From Myotis daubentonii (Eukaryota > Chordata > Mammalia > Chiroptera > Vespertilionidae): a DNA stretch of 64,000 nucleotides. The stretch spans positions 47,601,501 to 47,665,500 of the forward strand of contig NC_081844.1 in the NCBI RefSeq assembly GCF_963259705.1, given 5' to 3'. This document shows positions 1 through 11,230 of this stretch, piece after piece. The notes under the pieces are model-generated. The model did not search any database and was not told the DNA's origin. It was given only the letters and a program-made list of their open reading frames with translations. Positions within the stretch are counted from its first letter, which is position 1; each line of letters starts with the position of its first letter. The position numbers were made by a program, and so were the translations under genes.

Positions 1-440
1 AGCCCTGCCTCAGGCAACCATTGATGTGATTTCTGGTCTTATAGTTTTGCCTTTTCTAGAATGTCCTTTCACATCAAGTCATACATATAGTGTGCATCCT
101 TTTGTATACCTGTCACTTACAAACCATGGTATACTTGTCAACAACACTAAGAAGTAAATATTGGAACAATACCATTTACTAAACTAGAGACTTTATTTGC
201 ATCTTACCAGTCTTCCCACTAATGTCTTTTTCCTGCTCAGGATACAGTCCAGGCTACCACATTGCATGTAGCATTTTGAAAAATTTGTTTGTCTGTCTGT
301 TTTTTTCTTGAGTTGTGAGAGTTCTTTATGTATTCTGGACACAAGTCCTTTATCTGATTGAATGCCACTTCGTAACTTGGATGTTTCTATACAAAATTTT
401 TATTTGTAGCAGAATCATTACTTATTCTAATGTTTGGCTA
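1..440. mobile_element. Probable old L1-derived sequence at the window start
   Basis: Includes gatacagtccaggctaccac (about 241-260) and gagttctttatgtattctggacac (about 320), both familiar from old L1 3' regions. The rest shows nothing recognisable. Confidence 0.45.
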
Positions 441-444
441 AATG

Positions 445-446
<2 letters not shown>

Positions 447-489
<43 letters not shown>

Positions 490-505
490 CATTATATATA
501 TATAT
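447..505. repeat. (TA)n microsatellite
   Basis: About 40 bp of pure TA, then a broken TA stretch. Confidence 0.97.
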
Positions 506-687
506 TTAATGTTGATTTAATTCACATAACATTAGAGGTAGGTAGCTTCTCCACTTATATAATAAATGGATATGTTCTAAAAATTGTGAAAAAACGCGTA
601 TTTTCAGATTCTACTATAATTTGTAGATATGTACTCAGAAAAATATTTTCTTTTTTAATCCTTATCCAAAGATATGATTTTTCACTG

Positions 688-909
688 ATGAAAGAGAGAG
701 AGGGAGAGGGAGATAGAGAGGGAGAGGGAGAGGGAGAGAAAAACATTGATCAGTTGCCTCCTGTAGGTGTTCCAACTGGGGATTGACCCCCCAACCTAGG
801 TATGTGCCCCACTCCTCAACCTAGGTATGTGCCCTGACCTGGAATTGAACCCACATTCTTTTGGTGCACAGGACAACACTCCAACCAATGGAGCCACACC
901 AGCCAGGGC
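688..909 (-). mobile_element. VES SINE
   Basis: GA-rich tract, cattgatcagttgcctcctg, and a tRNA-like end reversed (ccaatggagccacaccagccagggc). A 20-bp phrase (caacctaggtatgtgcccc) is doubled inside (about 792-832). Confidence 0.88.
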
Positions 910-1189
910 AGAAAAAATATTTTCTTATTGCTGAAATATTACCTATGTGATGTGTGAATCATTTTTTGACAAACATTGGATGTAGCCACATAGAAAGCCT
1001 TTCAGGGTCTAGGAAGTGGCCTAAGAACCTTTTGCATTGAAGCAGATGGTTTCTTAATTTTTTTTTTTCTTTTACAGTGAACCTCACTGCAGAAATTTTT
1101 GTACTTTACCAGATATCAGTAAACATTCACTGCTTCTATGAGTCCTTATCATGGGACTTAATTAATTGGACAAATGTATACAAGGGTCT

Positions 1190-2010
1190 CCTGTGTACCA
1201 CTCACTATCTTAGGCATTGAGATACAGCTACGAACAACAAGTCCTTGCTTAGTCCATGGAGCTTACGTTCTAGTGAGGGGTGGCACACAAACAAGAAAAT
1301 AAATAGCCTGTTAGATGTTGATAAATATTATAGAAAAATATTAAGTTGAGACAGGCCCTGTTTGGAAGGCTCACGGATAATGAAGTGGTACTTGAGGGAT
1401 TGAATGAAGCGACGGAGCCAGCTTTGTGGCGAACAGAGGAGGAAACGTCACAGACTGTCTAGGTGGGTCTGTCTGGGCTTGGCTGGAGCAGTTAGGTAGT
1501 GGCAGATGGAAGGTGTTGATACCAGAGGGTTAGCAGGAGAGGCCCAATTAAGGAGGGACTTTGGCACTTATTCTGAGTGTGCTGGGGAACCATTGGAAGG
1601 ATTTGCGTAGAGGCGTGGTGAGATCACTCTAATGAGAACAGTCAGTGGAGGGGAGAGGGGAGAGGCAGGGAGGCTGATCAGGACGGCTGATGTAGTCAGC
1701 TCTGTGTGACAGCAGGTGGTGGGAGGGGAAAACAGTCACATGTTGGATATATCATAAAAGTAGAGCAGACAAGATATGTTAGCTATGGCTATGAAAGATA
1801 GAAGACTCGGGGATGACTTCAAGGTTTCTGGAAGGATGAGGATGATATGTTTTGGAGAAGAGGATTTTGGGAAGATCAGGCTCCATTAAACAGGGATGGT
1901 GGGGTGGTGCTGGTGGTGAGAGTGAGAAGTTCAGTTTCAGAACAAGGAGAGTTTGGGATGCCTGTTTGTCATCACGTAAGGAGTTTGGAGCTCACGTGGA
2001 GATTTAAGGC
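1190..2010. repeat. Ancient mammalian interspersed repeat
   Basis: Phrases caccatctcttaggcattgag-like, gagcttacgttctagtgagg, gactttggcacttattctgagtg and gggaaccattggaagg occur in the order of a widespread old mammalian repeat whose catalogue name I cannot give. The copy at 47650-48900 shares the order. Confidence 0.5.
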
Positions 2011-2024
2011 TACGGCGCTTTTTT

Positions 2025-2228
2025 TTTAAAAAATATATTTTATTGATTTCTTACAGAGAGGAAGAGAGAGAGATTGATGAGAGAGAAACATCGATCAGCT
2101 GCCTCCTGCATACTCCCCACTGGGGATGTGCCCGCAACCCAGGCACATGCCCCTTGACCGGGATCGAACCTGGGACCCTCCAGTCCATAGGCCGACGCTC
2201 TATCCACTGAGCCAAGCCGACTTCGGCA
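2025..2228 (-). mobile_element. VES SINE
   Basis: Full-length reversed copy from the T-rich tail through ctatccactgagccaagccg. Flanked by tacggcgcttttt (2011-2023) and tacggtgcttttt (2229-2241). Confidence 0.95.
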
Positions 2229-2787
2229 TACGGTGCTTTTTCATTCACACCTGACATCTCTTTATCATGAGAAGTATTTCTTTACTTTAGTGACATGAGT
2301 GCCCAGGACAGAGCTTCAGTGCAGGAGATGTTTAATCAATATTTGTGGAATAAAGCTGCAGTGGAAATCTCAATATTGTTTTCTGTCATGACGTATTTTA
2401 CTCTAATCGTTTTTGGTGTTTGATGTGTGTATTATTTTCTTTCAAATAAACTTTAATAAAATGAGACTTTATGAGTAGTAATGAGAAGGTTTGATCACCC
2501 TTTGTAAGCAGTAATTTCAGGAAATACGTAGACATTAGAAAACAGAGCGTGCTGCTGAACTGGAGCAATTGACACTGCCCCTCATAACCTCTGTTCCTGA
2601 CCATCATCAGCCCTGCTGTCCTCAGTGGTCATTAATAGCCATTACTTTCTAATGCTCACACTGTATGGGAAGTTACATTTATGTGCATCGTAGGTTATTT
2701 TTAATCAGAAAAAGGGTGTTGGTAGTAACTGGATTTGGCTTTTGAAACTTAATTTGGCTTAACTTTACTGGGTTTAAGAAACTCACT

Positions 2788-3150
2788 GTATTCATCTATT
2801 CAGGCTGCCATAACAAGGTCACTTAGACTGAATGGCTTAAACAATGGGAATTTATTTTCTCACAGTTCTGGAGGCTAGAAGTTTGAGATCAAGGTTCTGA
2901 CGGACTCAGTTTCTGGCGAGGGCTCACTTCCTGGCTTGCCGAAGGCCACCTTCCTGTTGTTCTCACAAGGGCTTTCCTCTGTACAAATGCAGAGAGAACG
3001 GGAGAGAGCTCTGGTGTCTCTCCCTCATTTATAAGGACACCTCTTCCATGGGACCAGGGTCCTACCCTCATGACCTCATCTAACCTTGATTGGCTCCGAA
3101 TGGCTCCATCTTCACATACCACAGTGGGGGTTAGGGCTTCCCCCTATGAA
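2788..3150 (-). mobile_element. Old mammalian LTR-type repeat, probably MaLR
   Basis: Ordered phrases caggctgccataacaagg, aatttattttctcacagttctgg and taccctcatgacctc are a very common ancient repeat in mammals. I think it is a reversed MaLR LTR, but I am not sure of the family name. Confidence 0.5.
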
Positions 3151-4188
3151 AGGTCTTGTTTGTAGCATTTATCATTATAGCATCTTTAAGTACTGGGATT
3201 ATTTTGCATTTCTACTGAGTGTGACTTTAAGAAAGAACACATCTCTAGGTATTTATAGCCAAGGAATCATTCTAGGTAATGAAAGTGAGTTTGTGAAAAA
3301 TAAATGGAAGAATAATACAAAGACTTAAGTTTATTGAGAAGGGTAATTTAAATTTCTGAAATGCCTACATTTCATGTAGAATATTTAAATACATGTAACT
3401 TATTTACCTACAAAGCACAAAGAATAGCAACAATACATGTAAAAAATGTTTCTTCATCCTGGTGGAATGATTTAGTGACTTAACAAATTGTTCATTTGTA
3501 ATTAGCATTCAAATAATGTGCTAGGGTTCTTAAATTCTTTTCTTAAGTAGGGTAAATGTGCCCACATATAGATTTAATTGCATTATTAATTTGTTTAACA
3601 TTTTCATGGTGTAGTCGACTTTTGCACAGACTGAATTACTAATTAGTGGAACCTTAATGAATATCGTTTAATTTTACCACATAATGTGGCCTGTGACATC
3701 ATTCGTGAGCTTTCCCCAGGGAGGGATTGGACTAAGAGGCATCTCCATGGAGATGTTACATCGGTGTCTGCTTCATCCGACCCTGACACTCCTGAAGGGA
3801 CCTGTGATCGGGAATAGATGGAGACAGACACACACACACACAGACATACACACGTGCACACACACACACACATCTAAAAGCATTGATATAGAATTCCCTT
3901 CTTTTTGATAAAAAGTGGAAAAGGATAGCATTCAGATTTTTGTGTCTCCATGTTACCCAGCAAAAATAACCAAGACTGTGATACAGATAGTCTGGTTATA
4001 GTTTTCACTGCCACACTGCATAAAATTTTATCTCTTTCAGCTTTTGAAATTTAGGCAGGTATGGGTAAAAGTAAGTTCAAACTTTAGCACACAGGATAAG
4101 CCTTGTCAAAATTTCACTTTGTTCAAATAAACAGACTTCAGTATACCACTAACCGCGCTCCTTCCTGTGGCGAGTTAGTTAACTTGAC
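3151..4188. other. No gene seen
   Basis: AT-rich sequence holding only the CA microsatellite. No exon-like open frame with splice sites. Confidence 0.6.
3827..3872. repeat. (CA)n microsatellite, interrupted
   Basis: CA units broken by gacata and gtg. Confidence 0.95.
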
Positions 4189-4196
4189 ATTTGGGA

Positions 4197-4264
4197 CAGC
4201 AGTTGCCAACCTTTCAGACCTCATGGACCACCGGGGTTTGCAGGCCACTGGTTGGTGACTGCTG
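4197..4264. mobile_element. Very short hAT MITE, 68 bp
   Basis: Ends CAGCAGTTGCCAACC and GGTTGGTGACTGCTG match as inverted repeats at 13 of 15 positions. The perfect 8-bp duplication atttggga flanks it (4189-4196 and 4265-4272). Confidence 0.85.
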
Positions 4265-4272
4265 ATTTGGGA

Positions 4273-5270
4273 ATTACTGTAGAAAGATTCATATGCAGGA
4301 ACGGTGTTGGGGGAATTCTCCCCCTCCCCAGCCCTATTGTTTTTTGAAATGATAAAAACAAAAAAATTTTGAATTTATATTTTCAGTTTGGCCGATTGAA
4401 AGGATCAAGAAAACGCAGTGTAATAATTGTACACCATATCTTTGTCTACATACCGTTTCACTGTTTGGAGTGTAAAACTGACCTCTGAGACCCTTTGAGC
4501 CAAAAATAACAGGACCGGGGCTTCAGCCCTGTGGTCCTAGATTAGAGTTAGTCCATGCCCACTGAAAGGACACCCAACATAGCTGCCACCTGAAGGGGAT
4601 TTCCAGACAGGAATGAATTGAAATATGGGAGAAGAAGTCACTTTTCCACGAAATAGGGTCTCAAGCAATTTGGTGCATCTGGCTGAGTAACATTTTGAGT
4701 GAATGTGGGACTTGCATCATGGGCCGTAACAGTGTGAAATTCACACTCCCGCACCCCAGAGACGCGCTGTCACACGCCAGCTACTTTGAGCACTCCACTG
4801 GGCTGCGAGGGGCATTGGGGAACACAGGTGAGTAAGACATGTGCAGGGAATTCCCAGTGCAGTGAGGGCGGTGCTCATCTGAGGAGCATTCATCCAGCGT
4901 CATGGAAGTGCCTGATGAGGTGGTGTGGGAAAGAGTGAGAGGAGCTGCAATGTGCAGGTGTCAAATGATAGACTCCATAGCTGTTTCTAGTGAAAGGATC
5001 ATTGGTTCCCAAGCAGCCTCTCCTCTACACTTTCTTCCATCTCATTTCATGTTATAATTATTCTTAGGGCTTTGAGCAGAGCATCCTACACAGTTTAAAG
5101 CAGGCATTTAGAGCAGAGAATGAAAGGAGATTCTAAGACATTTTGAGCAGTGTTTCCTGTGCTGTCATATATACCCAAAGTATACAGAACACTAATCTAT
5201 TTCTTAAAGGCTATTTTGGTAATTTTGGATATTAAGCTCAAAAGTAATCTTTTGTTAACGAGGATTTGTT
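4273..5270. other. No gene seen
   Basis: Unassigned, moderately GC-balanced sequence. Nothing recognised. Confidence 0.6.
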
Positions 5271-5283
5271 AAAAGATTTTTTT

Positions 5284-6360
5284 TTGTCTGACTGGCTTAT
5301 TTCACTTAGCATAATGCTCTCCAGTTCCAGAGAAAGATAAATACCACATGATCTCACTCATTTGTGGATTATAGAGAACAACATAGACTGATGAAAAGGG
5401 ACAGACCCAAAGACTGAGAAACAGCGATCAGGCTATCAATCCCCAGAAGGAAAGTAGGGGAGGGCGGGGGTAAGGGGAAGAGATCAACAGAAGGACTTGT
5501 ATGCCGGGAGCCGGTCCATCCTTGCTGTTTCAAGGGACCTGGCATATATGGCATACGGTTCTTAATATGTTTGCTCACCTTCTTGGCGCTGTGTTTTAAC
5601 CAAGGTCACCTCTCCGAGAAAGGTTGAATCCCCAGGTAGGGATTTTCCCCTGAAGTTAGGGAGGGAATAAAACCCCTTAACTAAGTGCCAGGCGGGTAGT
5701 TAATCAATTTAACTACAAACAATCATGCTTAAGCTACATAATCTTTACTCCCTGGAGTGGAGATAAGAAACGCCCTAACCTTTGTAATAGAGATTGATAG
5801 GATTGAATCAACTAGTATAAATACAGATGTAACAAGACAGAGAGACACAGAAGTTAGAACTCAGAACTTAGAACACAGAACTCATGAGACAGAATTCAGA
5901 AGACAGAACCTACACGGAGCCTGGAGACAGAAGAACTTTGCTGGAGAGAACATGGCAATAGACCCTGGACTGAACCTGACTATAGAACATGGCAAGAGAA
6001 CCTGACTAGAATGTGGCCACAGAACCTGGCTGGAGATCCGAAGCAGAACCTCTCTGGAGATCCAGACCAGAACTTGGCTGGAGATCCTGGCTAGAGATCC
6101 TGGCTAGGCTGCTGATCAACTGAACACTGTCTCCGTGTCCTTCCTTCTTCGCCGACTCCGTCTACGCCTTTGGGAACCCCTGGACCTGCTGGGGTTGGAC
6201 CCCGGCACTTGTATACATGTATATAAGCCAAACCAATGGACATGGACAACGGGGGGATGGGAGCATGAGTTTGTGTGTGTGGGGGGAGGTTGGGGGTTAA
6301 TGGGGGGGATGAGGACACATTTGTAATACCTTAACTAATAATAAAAAAAAAAAGAAAAAA
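5284..6360 (+). mobile_element. L1 3' end, interrupted by a solo LTR
   Basis: The segments 5284-5501 and 6208-6360 are one L1 3' end: the 3' coding/UTR phrase (cttagcataatgctctccag, then the ctcatttgtggattatagagaac region), a G-rich 3' UTR and an A-rich tail. It is flanked by aaaagattttttt at 5271-5283 and 6361-6373, a 13-bp target-site duplication. It is heavily 5'-truncated. Confidence 0.82.
5502..6207 (+). mobile_element. Solo LTR of an endogenous retrovirus, 706 bp
   Basis: It runs from TGCCGGG to CCCGGCA, a perfect 7-bp terminal inverted repeat with TG...CA ends. It is flanked by the 6-bp duplication cttgta (5496-5501 and 6208-6213). Six bases fits class II (beta-like) elements. A TATAAATA box is at 5816-5823. 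The downstream part repeats agaacctggctggagatcc-like units (6020-6110). There is no second LTR and no internal viral sequence, so this is the usual product of LTR-LTR recombination. Confidence 0.85.
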
Positions 6361-6933
6361 AAAAGATTTTTTTGTGTGTTCAATATTAGCAAGTGGACAG
6401 TGGACAAAGCAGGCAGTTTTTGTTTTTTGTTTTTGGTAAGGGACGAACAACTTTGCATCCTACTGTTTGAAGAGAAAATACCTAAGTAAATGTCTGTCCT
6501 AAAAATAGATTCCTTCAGGTTTTTTGGTTTTGTCACACCAGGGGTGGAGTCATTAAACAGGAAGAAGGAAATCCAGTAAACAGGAATTGCGTGCTGAGAT
6601 ATTTTTTTGGAAGAGAAATGGAGGCCCATGCTCTGAGAATGCCAGCGGAATGTTTCACCATTATGAGTACCTTTTAAGAATGTTGGACTTAAGAGCATGC
6701 CAGTGGTCTTTTCTTTCATTACCACTGTGGATGACGAATGACCTTCACCAGGACTGCATGTTGTGCTTAAAGATTTGAAAAGTGAATCTAATTGTATTTT
6801 CACAGATTAATACATTGTGGTGGTTAGCCTCAATGTTTTCAATGCTTTATACTCTAAGGATTTTTTTTTCCATGTTAGGTAAAGATCATTTTAGTATAAC
6901 TTAGACTATTTTGGTATAGCCATGTGTTTTTAC

Positions 6934-6958
6934 TGTGTGTGTGTGTGTGTGTGTGTGT
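6934..6958. repeat. (TG)n microsatellite
   Basis: Pure TG units. Confidence 0.95.
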
Positions 6959-6984
6959 TTTCAAGAAATTGGGAAGATGCCAAT

Positions 6985-7090
6985 ATTTATTTCTTTACAA
7001 TATTAAGTTAGTTTCAGGTGTACAATATAGTGACTAGATATGTATCCAGGTATTATATTGAAAAGCACAACCCCTTTCTGGAAATCCAGC
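6985..7090. mobile_element. Old L1 fragment
   Basis: aagttagtttcaggtgtaca atatagtgactagatatgta is a common L1-derived phrase. Confidence 0.5.
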
Positions 7091-7952
7091 AGGTAAACAG
7101 CAAATAAACCTCAACGTACCTTCCTCTTTTAGAGCAGTTGTTTTTGGAAGCTATATATTAATTCCATAAATTATTATTTCTTAAAATATTTTGTGGGGGT
7201 GTTTCCTTTGTAATGCCAAGTGTTCAGTTGTGCAGTGACAGCTTTAAGTGTTATAAATGTCAGAGGATTCAGGCTTTTCTAATTATGGGGGGATGGATGT
7301 GAGGGAAGGGTTTCAGTGATAACTCTCTAGTCTACCAAGGAGTAGAAAGCAAAATCAAGGAGACCAGCATGTTATTTAGCAGGTGGGTGCTGGGAGGAGC
7401 TAATTTAACACTGATAATGCCAATTTAATGTCTGATCTTACAAGCAGTGATGTTGAATCTATTTTGAACCTCATTTTTTCCCCCTAGAAATACATATTAA
7501 AAAAGAAATACAAACATTCTAGAACCGAGTCTAAAACAATGTAAGTGAAGGAAAGCCCTCCTTCTGTATACCACCATCCCAAAGGCTCTAATAAGATTTT
7601 TGTACACTTGGAAACAAAGTTTTATCATCCTACCAGTATATTGAGATTTAAAAAAAATAATTTAAGCAAGTGGAGTCATTTTATACATGTAGTTCTTGCC
7701 TTTTACATATTCCTGTGAGGGGATCTGAGGGCAGCCTCATTCTGTTCAGAGGATGCCCAGCATTCCTGGGCTTCCTTGTCATTGATCTCAGTTGTTCCCT
7801 AAGGGTGGACATTCATGGTAGTTTTGGATTCCATGTCCCTTTACAAATAGAACTGTGGTGAATATCATTAAATGTGTGTGTATGTGTGTTTTTGGATTAT
7901 TTTTGTGTGTGAATAGATATATAGATTACATTACTGGCAGTAGAATTACCAA

Positions 7953-7989
7953 GTCTCTCTCTCTCTCTCTCTCTCTTTCTTTCTATCTT

Positions 7990-8042
<53 letters not shown>

Positions 8043-8079
8043 ATAAATATATATACATATATAAATATATATATATAAC
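7953..8079. repeat. Compound (TC)n(CTAT)n(TA)n microsatellite
   Basis: TC run to 7976, CTAT units 7991-8042, then TA/ATA-rich text. Confidence 0.97.
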
Positions 8080-8290
8080 ATTTTGACAGATATTGGCAAA
8101 TGGTTCATTGAAAAGTTGTGCCAATTTATATTTTCACCACCAGTGTATAAAAATCCATGCCAGTGATAGCTTTCATTAAATTTTTACAATTTTGCCAATC
8201 TGAGAAATGAAAAATTGTGTTCAGAGAACAATTCTTTGATTCTGAGTGAGGTTGAACATATTTTCATGTGTTTACTGGCTAGTGTTGAAG
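8080..8290. mobile_element. Old L1 fragment
   Basis: tttgccaatctgagaaatga, then a gaggttgaacatattttcatgtg phrase, matches a recalled L1 3'-region text. The TATC microsatellite lies directly upstream. Confidence 0.55.
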
Positions 8291-9174
8291 GGTAATTTTA
8301 GCCAGTTTTACCTACATAGCAATAAGACATGCTTGGTATTAAGTGGCGACAGACTCCACCAAGAGGGGACCCTGAGAGCCCAGCACCTCTGTAACATAAG
8401 TGCTCATCTCAGTGCCTCAGTGTTGTCTGGGCCATGTCTACAGAGCGGAAGAATTCCCAGTACTTTCTGAGTATATATGACCAAATGTCCTTCCATGTTG
8501 TGTACACCTAAGATGATAGGAGTAGCAACTTTATAGCAAAGATTATTATCTAGGACACTTGGAAAAGACAGAATTTTGATGTTTATTTTTTCTTTTTTGA
8601 CTTTGAAAGTAAAAAAGAGGTATCTTAATGCCACTCAGAATATTAAAAATCATGGTAATATTTTGTTTTATTTTTTCCTTTTTTGTTAGCCGAAGTTAAT
8701 GAATTTATAGCTTTGACAAAATGAGAAACATTTTTCTCATATGTAATAAGTCCAGATTGATTTCTGGCAAAACCAGTAAACAATTTATTTGCAGTATTTG
8801 AACATGAATTATAGGATGGAAAAATTCTACGGGTACATTGGCAAGTGGATGGCACCAGATGATCAAATATTTCATTTCTGTGTCTACATTTCATAAGTCA
8901 GTTTCACACAACAGCTGCTATGGAGGAAGGGTTGATTTGCCAGAATACGTCATAGTTTATTTTATGTTATTTAAAAAAAACACATAGAAAATAATATGAA
9001 ATGCACTTAGGCAACAAAGGTTCAAGCAAGCAAGTTTATTGCTACAAAGTACAAAAGATCACTTAAAACATAGAGTTCTAAAAAGAGCCCTCTTTTCATG
9101 TTTCAGTGTTTTAAATTATAGAAAGCAACGGTTAATTTTTAAAGTCTTGTAGCTTATAAGCACTAACAGCTAAT

Positions 9175-9372
9175 ATCAAGCATTTATTGGATCCTTTCTG
9201 TGTAAAACATTTTACCTACATTATGTAAAGAACATATTATCCCATTTTTCAAAAGAGGCTTTGGAAGCGCAGTGGCTTGTCAGGGCCGATGCCGATGGTA
9301 AGGGGTAGAGCTGGTGTTGGAATTCAGGGACTTTGGTTCTGGAACTTGTACTCCTAAGCACTGTGTTAGATT
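9175..9372 (-). mobile_element. MIR SINE fragment
   Basis: Reads agcatttattggatcctttc, then a cccatttttcaaaagagg phrase and gagctggtgttggaattcag, the reverse of a MIR. Confidence 0.7.
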
Positions 9373-10208
9373 GCATCCACGTAATCAAGACGAATGCATG
9401 TGATTTCCTGTTTATTTTAAAACGTTAAAAATAATCTTCCTTGGGTACTTTTCAAGGATTAAGGAGACATTTATTCTTTCTACAATAAATAACCATTTAT
9501 TTTAATTTTGTTGATGAAAAATATATTTGTGCTACTCTTGGTTCATATCTTAATCTTCCCTTGTTGGAGTCTCAAAAGTTATGTGAGAACACCCACTGTA
9601 AATGGAAACCTGTAAAAGTGAGAGACATAAAAATACATGCTTGGATTGTTTCTTTTCTCCATCTTCTGGCATACTCATAGAAAATATATTCTTATGCACA
9701 AAATATTCCACTGGGCCCATACGAATTGATTAGTAAAAGAAGGATTTGTAAAAACCTCAGTAGTTTATCTCTACTGAGGACTTGGATTAAATTTTACAGA
9801 TTTTTACACCTGTAAGGATATACATATAATGCTCTAGATAAGAGCTTTTATCAAATGTTACATGCTTTAAAGTTGATATTTGATGGGGAGTGAGTTGTAT
9901 GGAGTATGTATTGCTGGCCTTTTTTTGTTTTTCTTTAGATGGGCAGGGTACTTTTGGGGAAGTGTTTTCTCTGACTCTGAACAAAGGCCTCCTTTTTTGA
10001 CAGACCATGCTGTTGCCATGGAGACCTTAGGTTCTATAAATGTAGCTTCCAGTAACAGACAAGGATATGACATTGGGTTGTGTCTATGTGTATGCTGTGA
10101 CAGCACAGTGAAGCCTATATGTGTATGGTCAGTTTGTTCACCAAAGTTATTTTTTACAGTAGTCAGAAGCCCGTTTGTCTTTTTGCAATCTCCTTTTTTC
10201 ATATTCTT

Positions 10209-10210
<2 letters not shown>

Positions 10211-10244
<34 letters not shown>
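10211..10244. repeat. (GT)n microsatellite
   Basis: 17 GT units. Confidence 0.97.
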
Positions 10245-10246
<2 letters not shown>

Positions 10247-10514
10247 CTGACATAGAGACAATGGAACAGTATAGAGAAAAACCCGTTTTTCCTTCTCTAG
10301 TCTCATACTCCTTGCTCTTACCCAGTACCAATCACTGTTGAAAATTTGGTGGATGTCCTTGCAATCTGATTTTATTCTTTTATTCTGTGTGTCTTCATAA
10401 ACCATAGTTTTGTGTTTTAAAAGTTCATTTAAATCCTATAATGCTTCTTACATCATTCTGCACCTTGCCTTTTTCTCAGCTATATTTTCTGAGGTCTCTT
10501 CATGTTGATGTATA

Positions 10515-10677
10515 CAGTGGGGCCTTGACTTACGAGTATCCCAACTAAGGAGTTTTTTGAGATACCAGCTGTCTCGGCCGATTTTTTGCATTGAGTTGAT
10601 AGAGTAATTTGAGTTAACGAGCTCCTTAACGAGCTCGGTCTCGGAATGAATTAAACTCGTAAGTCAAGGCCCCACTG
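10515..10677. mobile_element. Tc1/mariner-type MITE, 163 bp
   Basis: It has perfect 23-bp terminal inverted repeats beginning CAGTGGGGCCTTGACTTA, flanked on both sides by TA, the target of Tc1/mariner elements. Inside, the octamer aacgagctc occurs twice (10616-10640). No transposase. The TIR start resembles the Tigger/pogo style. Confidence 0.88.
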
Positions 10678-10709
10678 TATTGGGTTTGTTTATTTTAGTT
10701 GGTATATAG

Positions 10710-11088
10710 CAGTGGTCGGCAAACTCATTTGTCAACAGAGCAAAATATCAACAGTACAACGATTGAAATTTCCTTTGAGAGCCAAATTTTTTAAACTTAA
10801 ACTATATAGGTAGGTACATTGTTATTAACTTAATTAGGGTACTCCTAAGCTGACCTTTGCTAAAATCGCCCTCAATCTGAGGGGTCGACTTCAGCGAATG
10901 TACCCCCACTTCTTCTAACGCCACTTCTTCAAAATAGACTCGCCCAGGCCGAAAACCGACTTCTGCGCATGGGCCACGAAGTTTCAATCGCGCCCGCACG
11001 TGCCCGCACGTGGTATTTTGTGGAAGAGCCACACTCAAGGGGCCAAAGAGCCGCATGTGGTTCACGAGCCGCGGTTTGCCGACCACTG
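10710..11088. mobile_element. Non-autonomous hAT element, 379 bp
   Basis: Terminal repeats CAGTGGTCGGCAAAC / GTTTGCCGACCACTG are flanked by a perfect 8-bp duplication gtatatag (10702-10709 and 11089-11096), the hAT signature. The right half is GC-rich and carries two cgcacgtg motifs (about 10995-11012). Confidence 0.92.
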
Positions 11089-11230
11089 GTATATAGCATT
11101 CCATTGTATCACAGTTAATCTAGTCCCTTAGTAATGGATGTTTAGAATGTTACTCTTATTTCTGTGTAATGCCTCAGTTTCATGTCTTTCTATCTTTTCC
11201 ATGTCATTGAGTATAGGAACTCAATACTTG

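Larger units (their letters stand above)
10300..11230. mobile_element. Old L1-like fragment hosting two DNA transposons
   Basis: The flanks 10300-10514, 10678-10709 and 11089-11230 read together as an old L1 3'-region phrase (ttttctcagctatattttctgaggtc ... tatagcattccattgtatcacagttaatctag). The MITE and the hAT element cut it in two places. The family assignment is by recollection of the consensus. Confidence 0.55.

Noticed and set aside
5666..5671. AATAAA as the polyadenylation signal of the solo LTR
   Set aside because: It lies upstream of the TATA box, so it cannot serve the transcript starting there.
6297..6803. 168-codon minus frame
   Set aside because: It starts in unassigned sequence and ends in the poly(A) tail of an L1, coding a Phe run. 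No family resemblance or splice structure.
9867..10341. Open frames of about 150 codons on both strands
   Set aside because: Both run through the GT microsatellite and overlap each other. No recognised protein.
10515..10677. Hairpin RNA gene
   Set aside because: The perfect 23-bp arms sit at the very ends with TA flanks, which is the structure of a transposon, not of a microRNA precursor.
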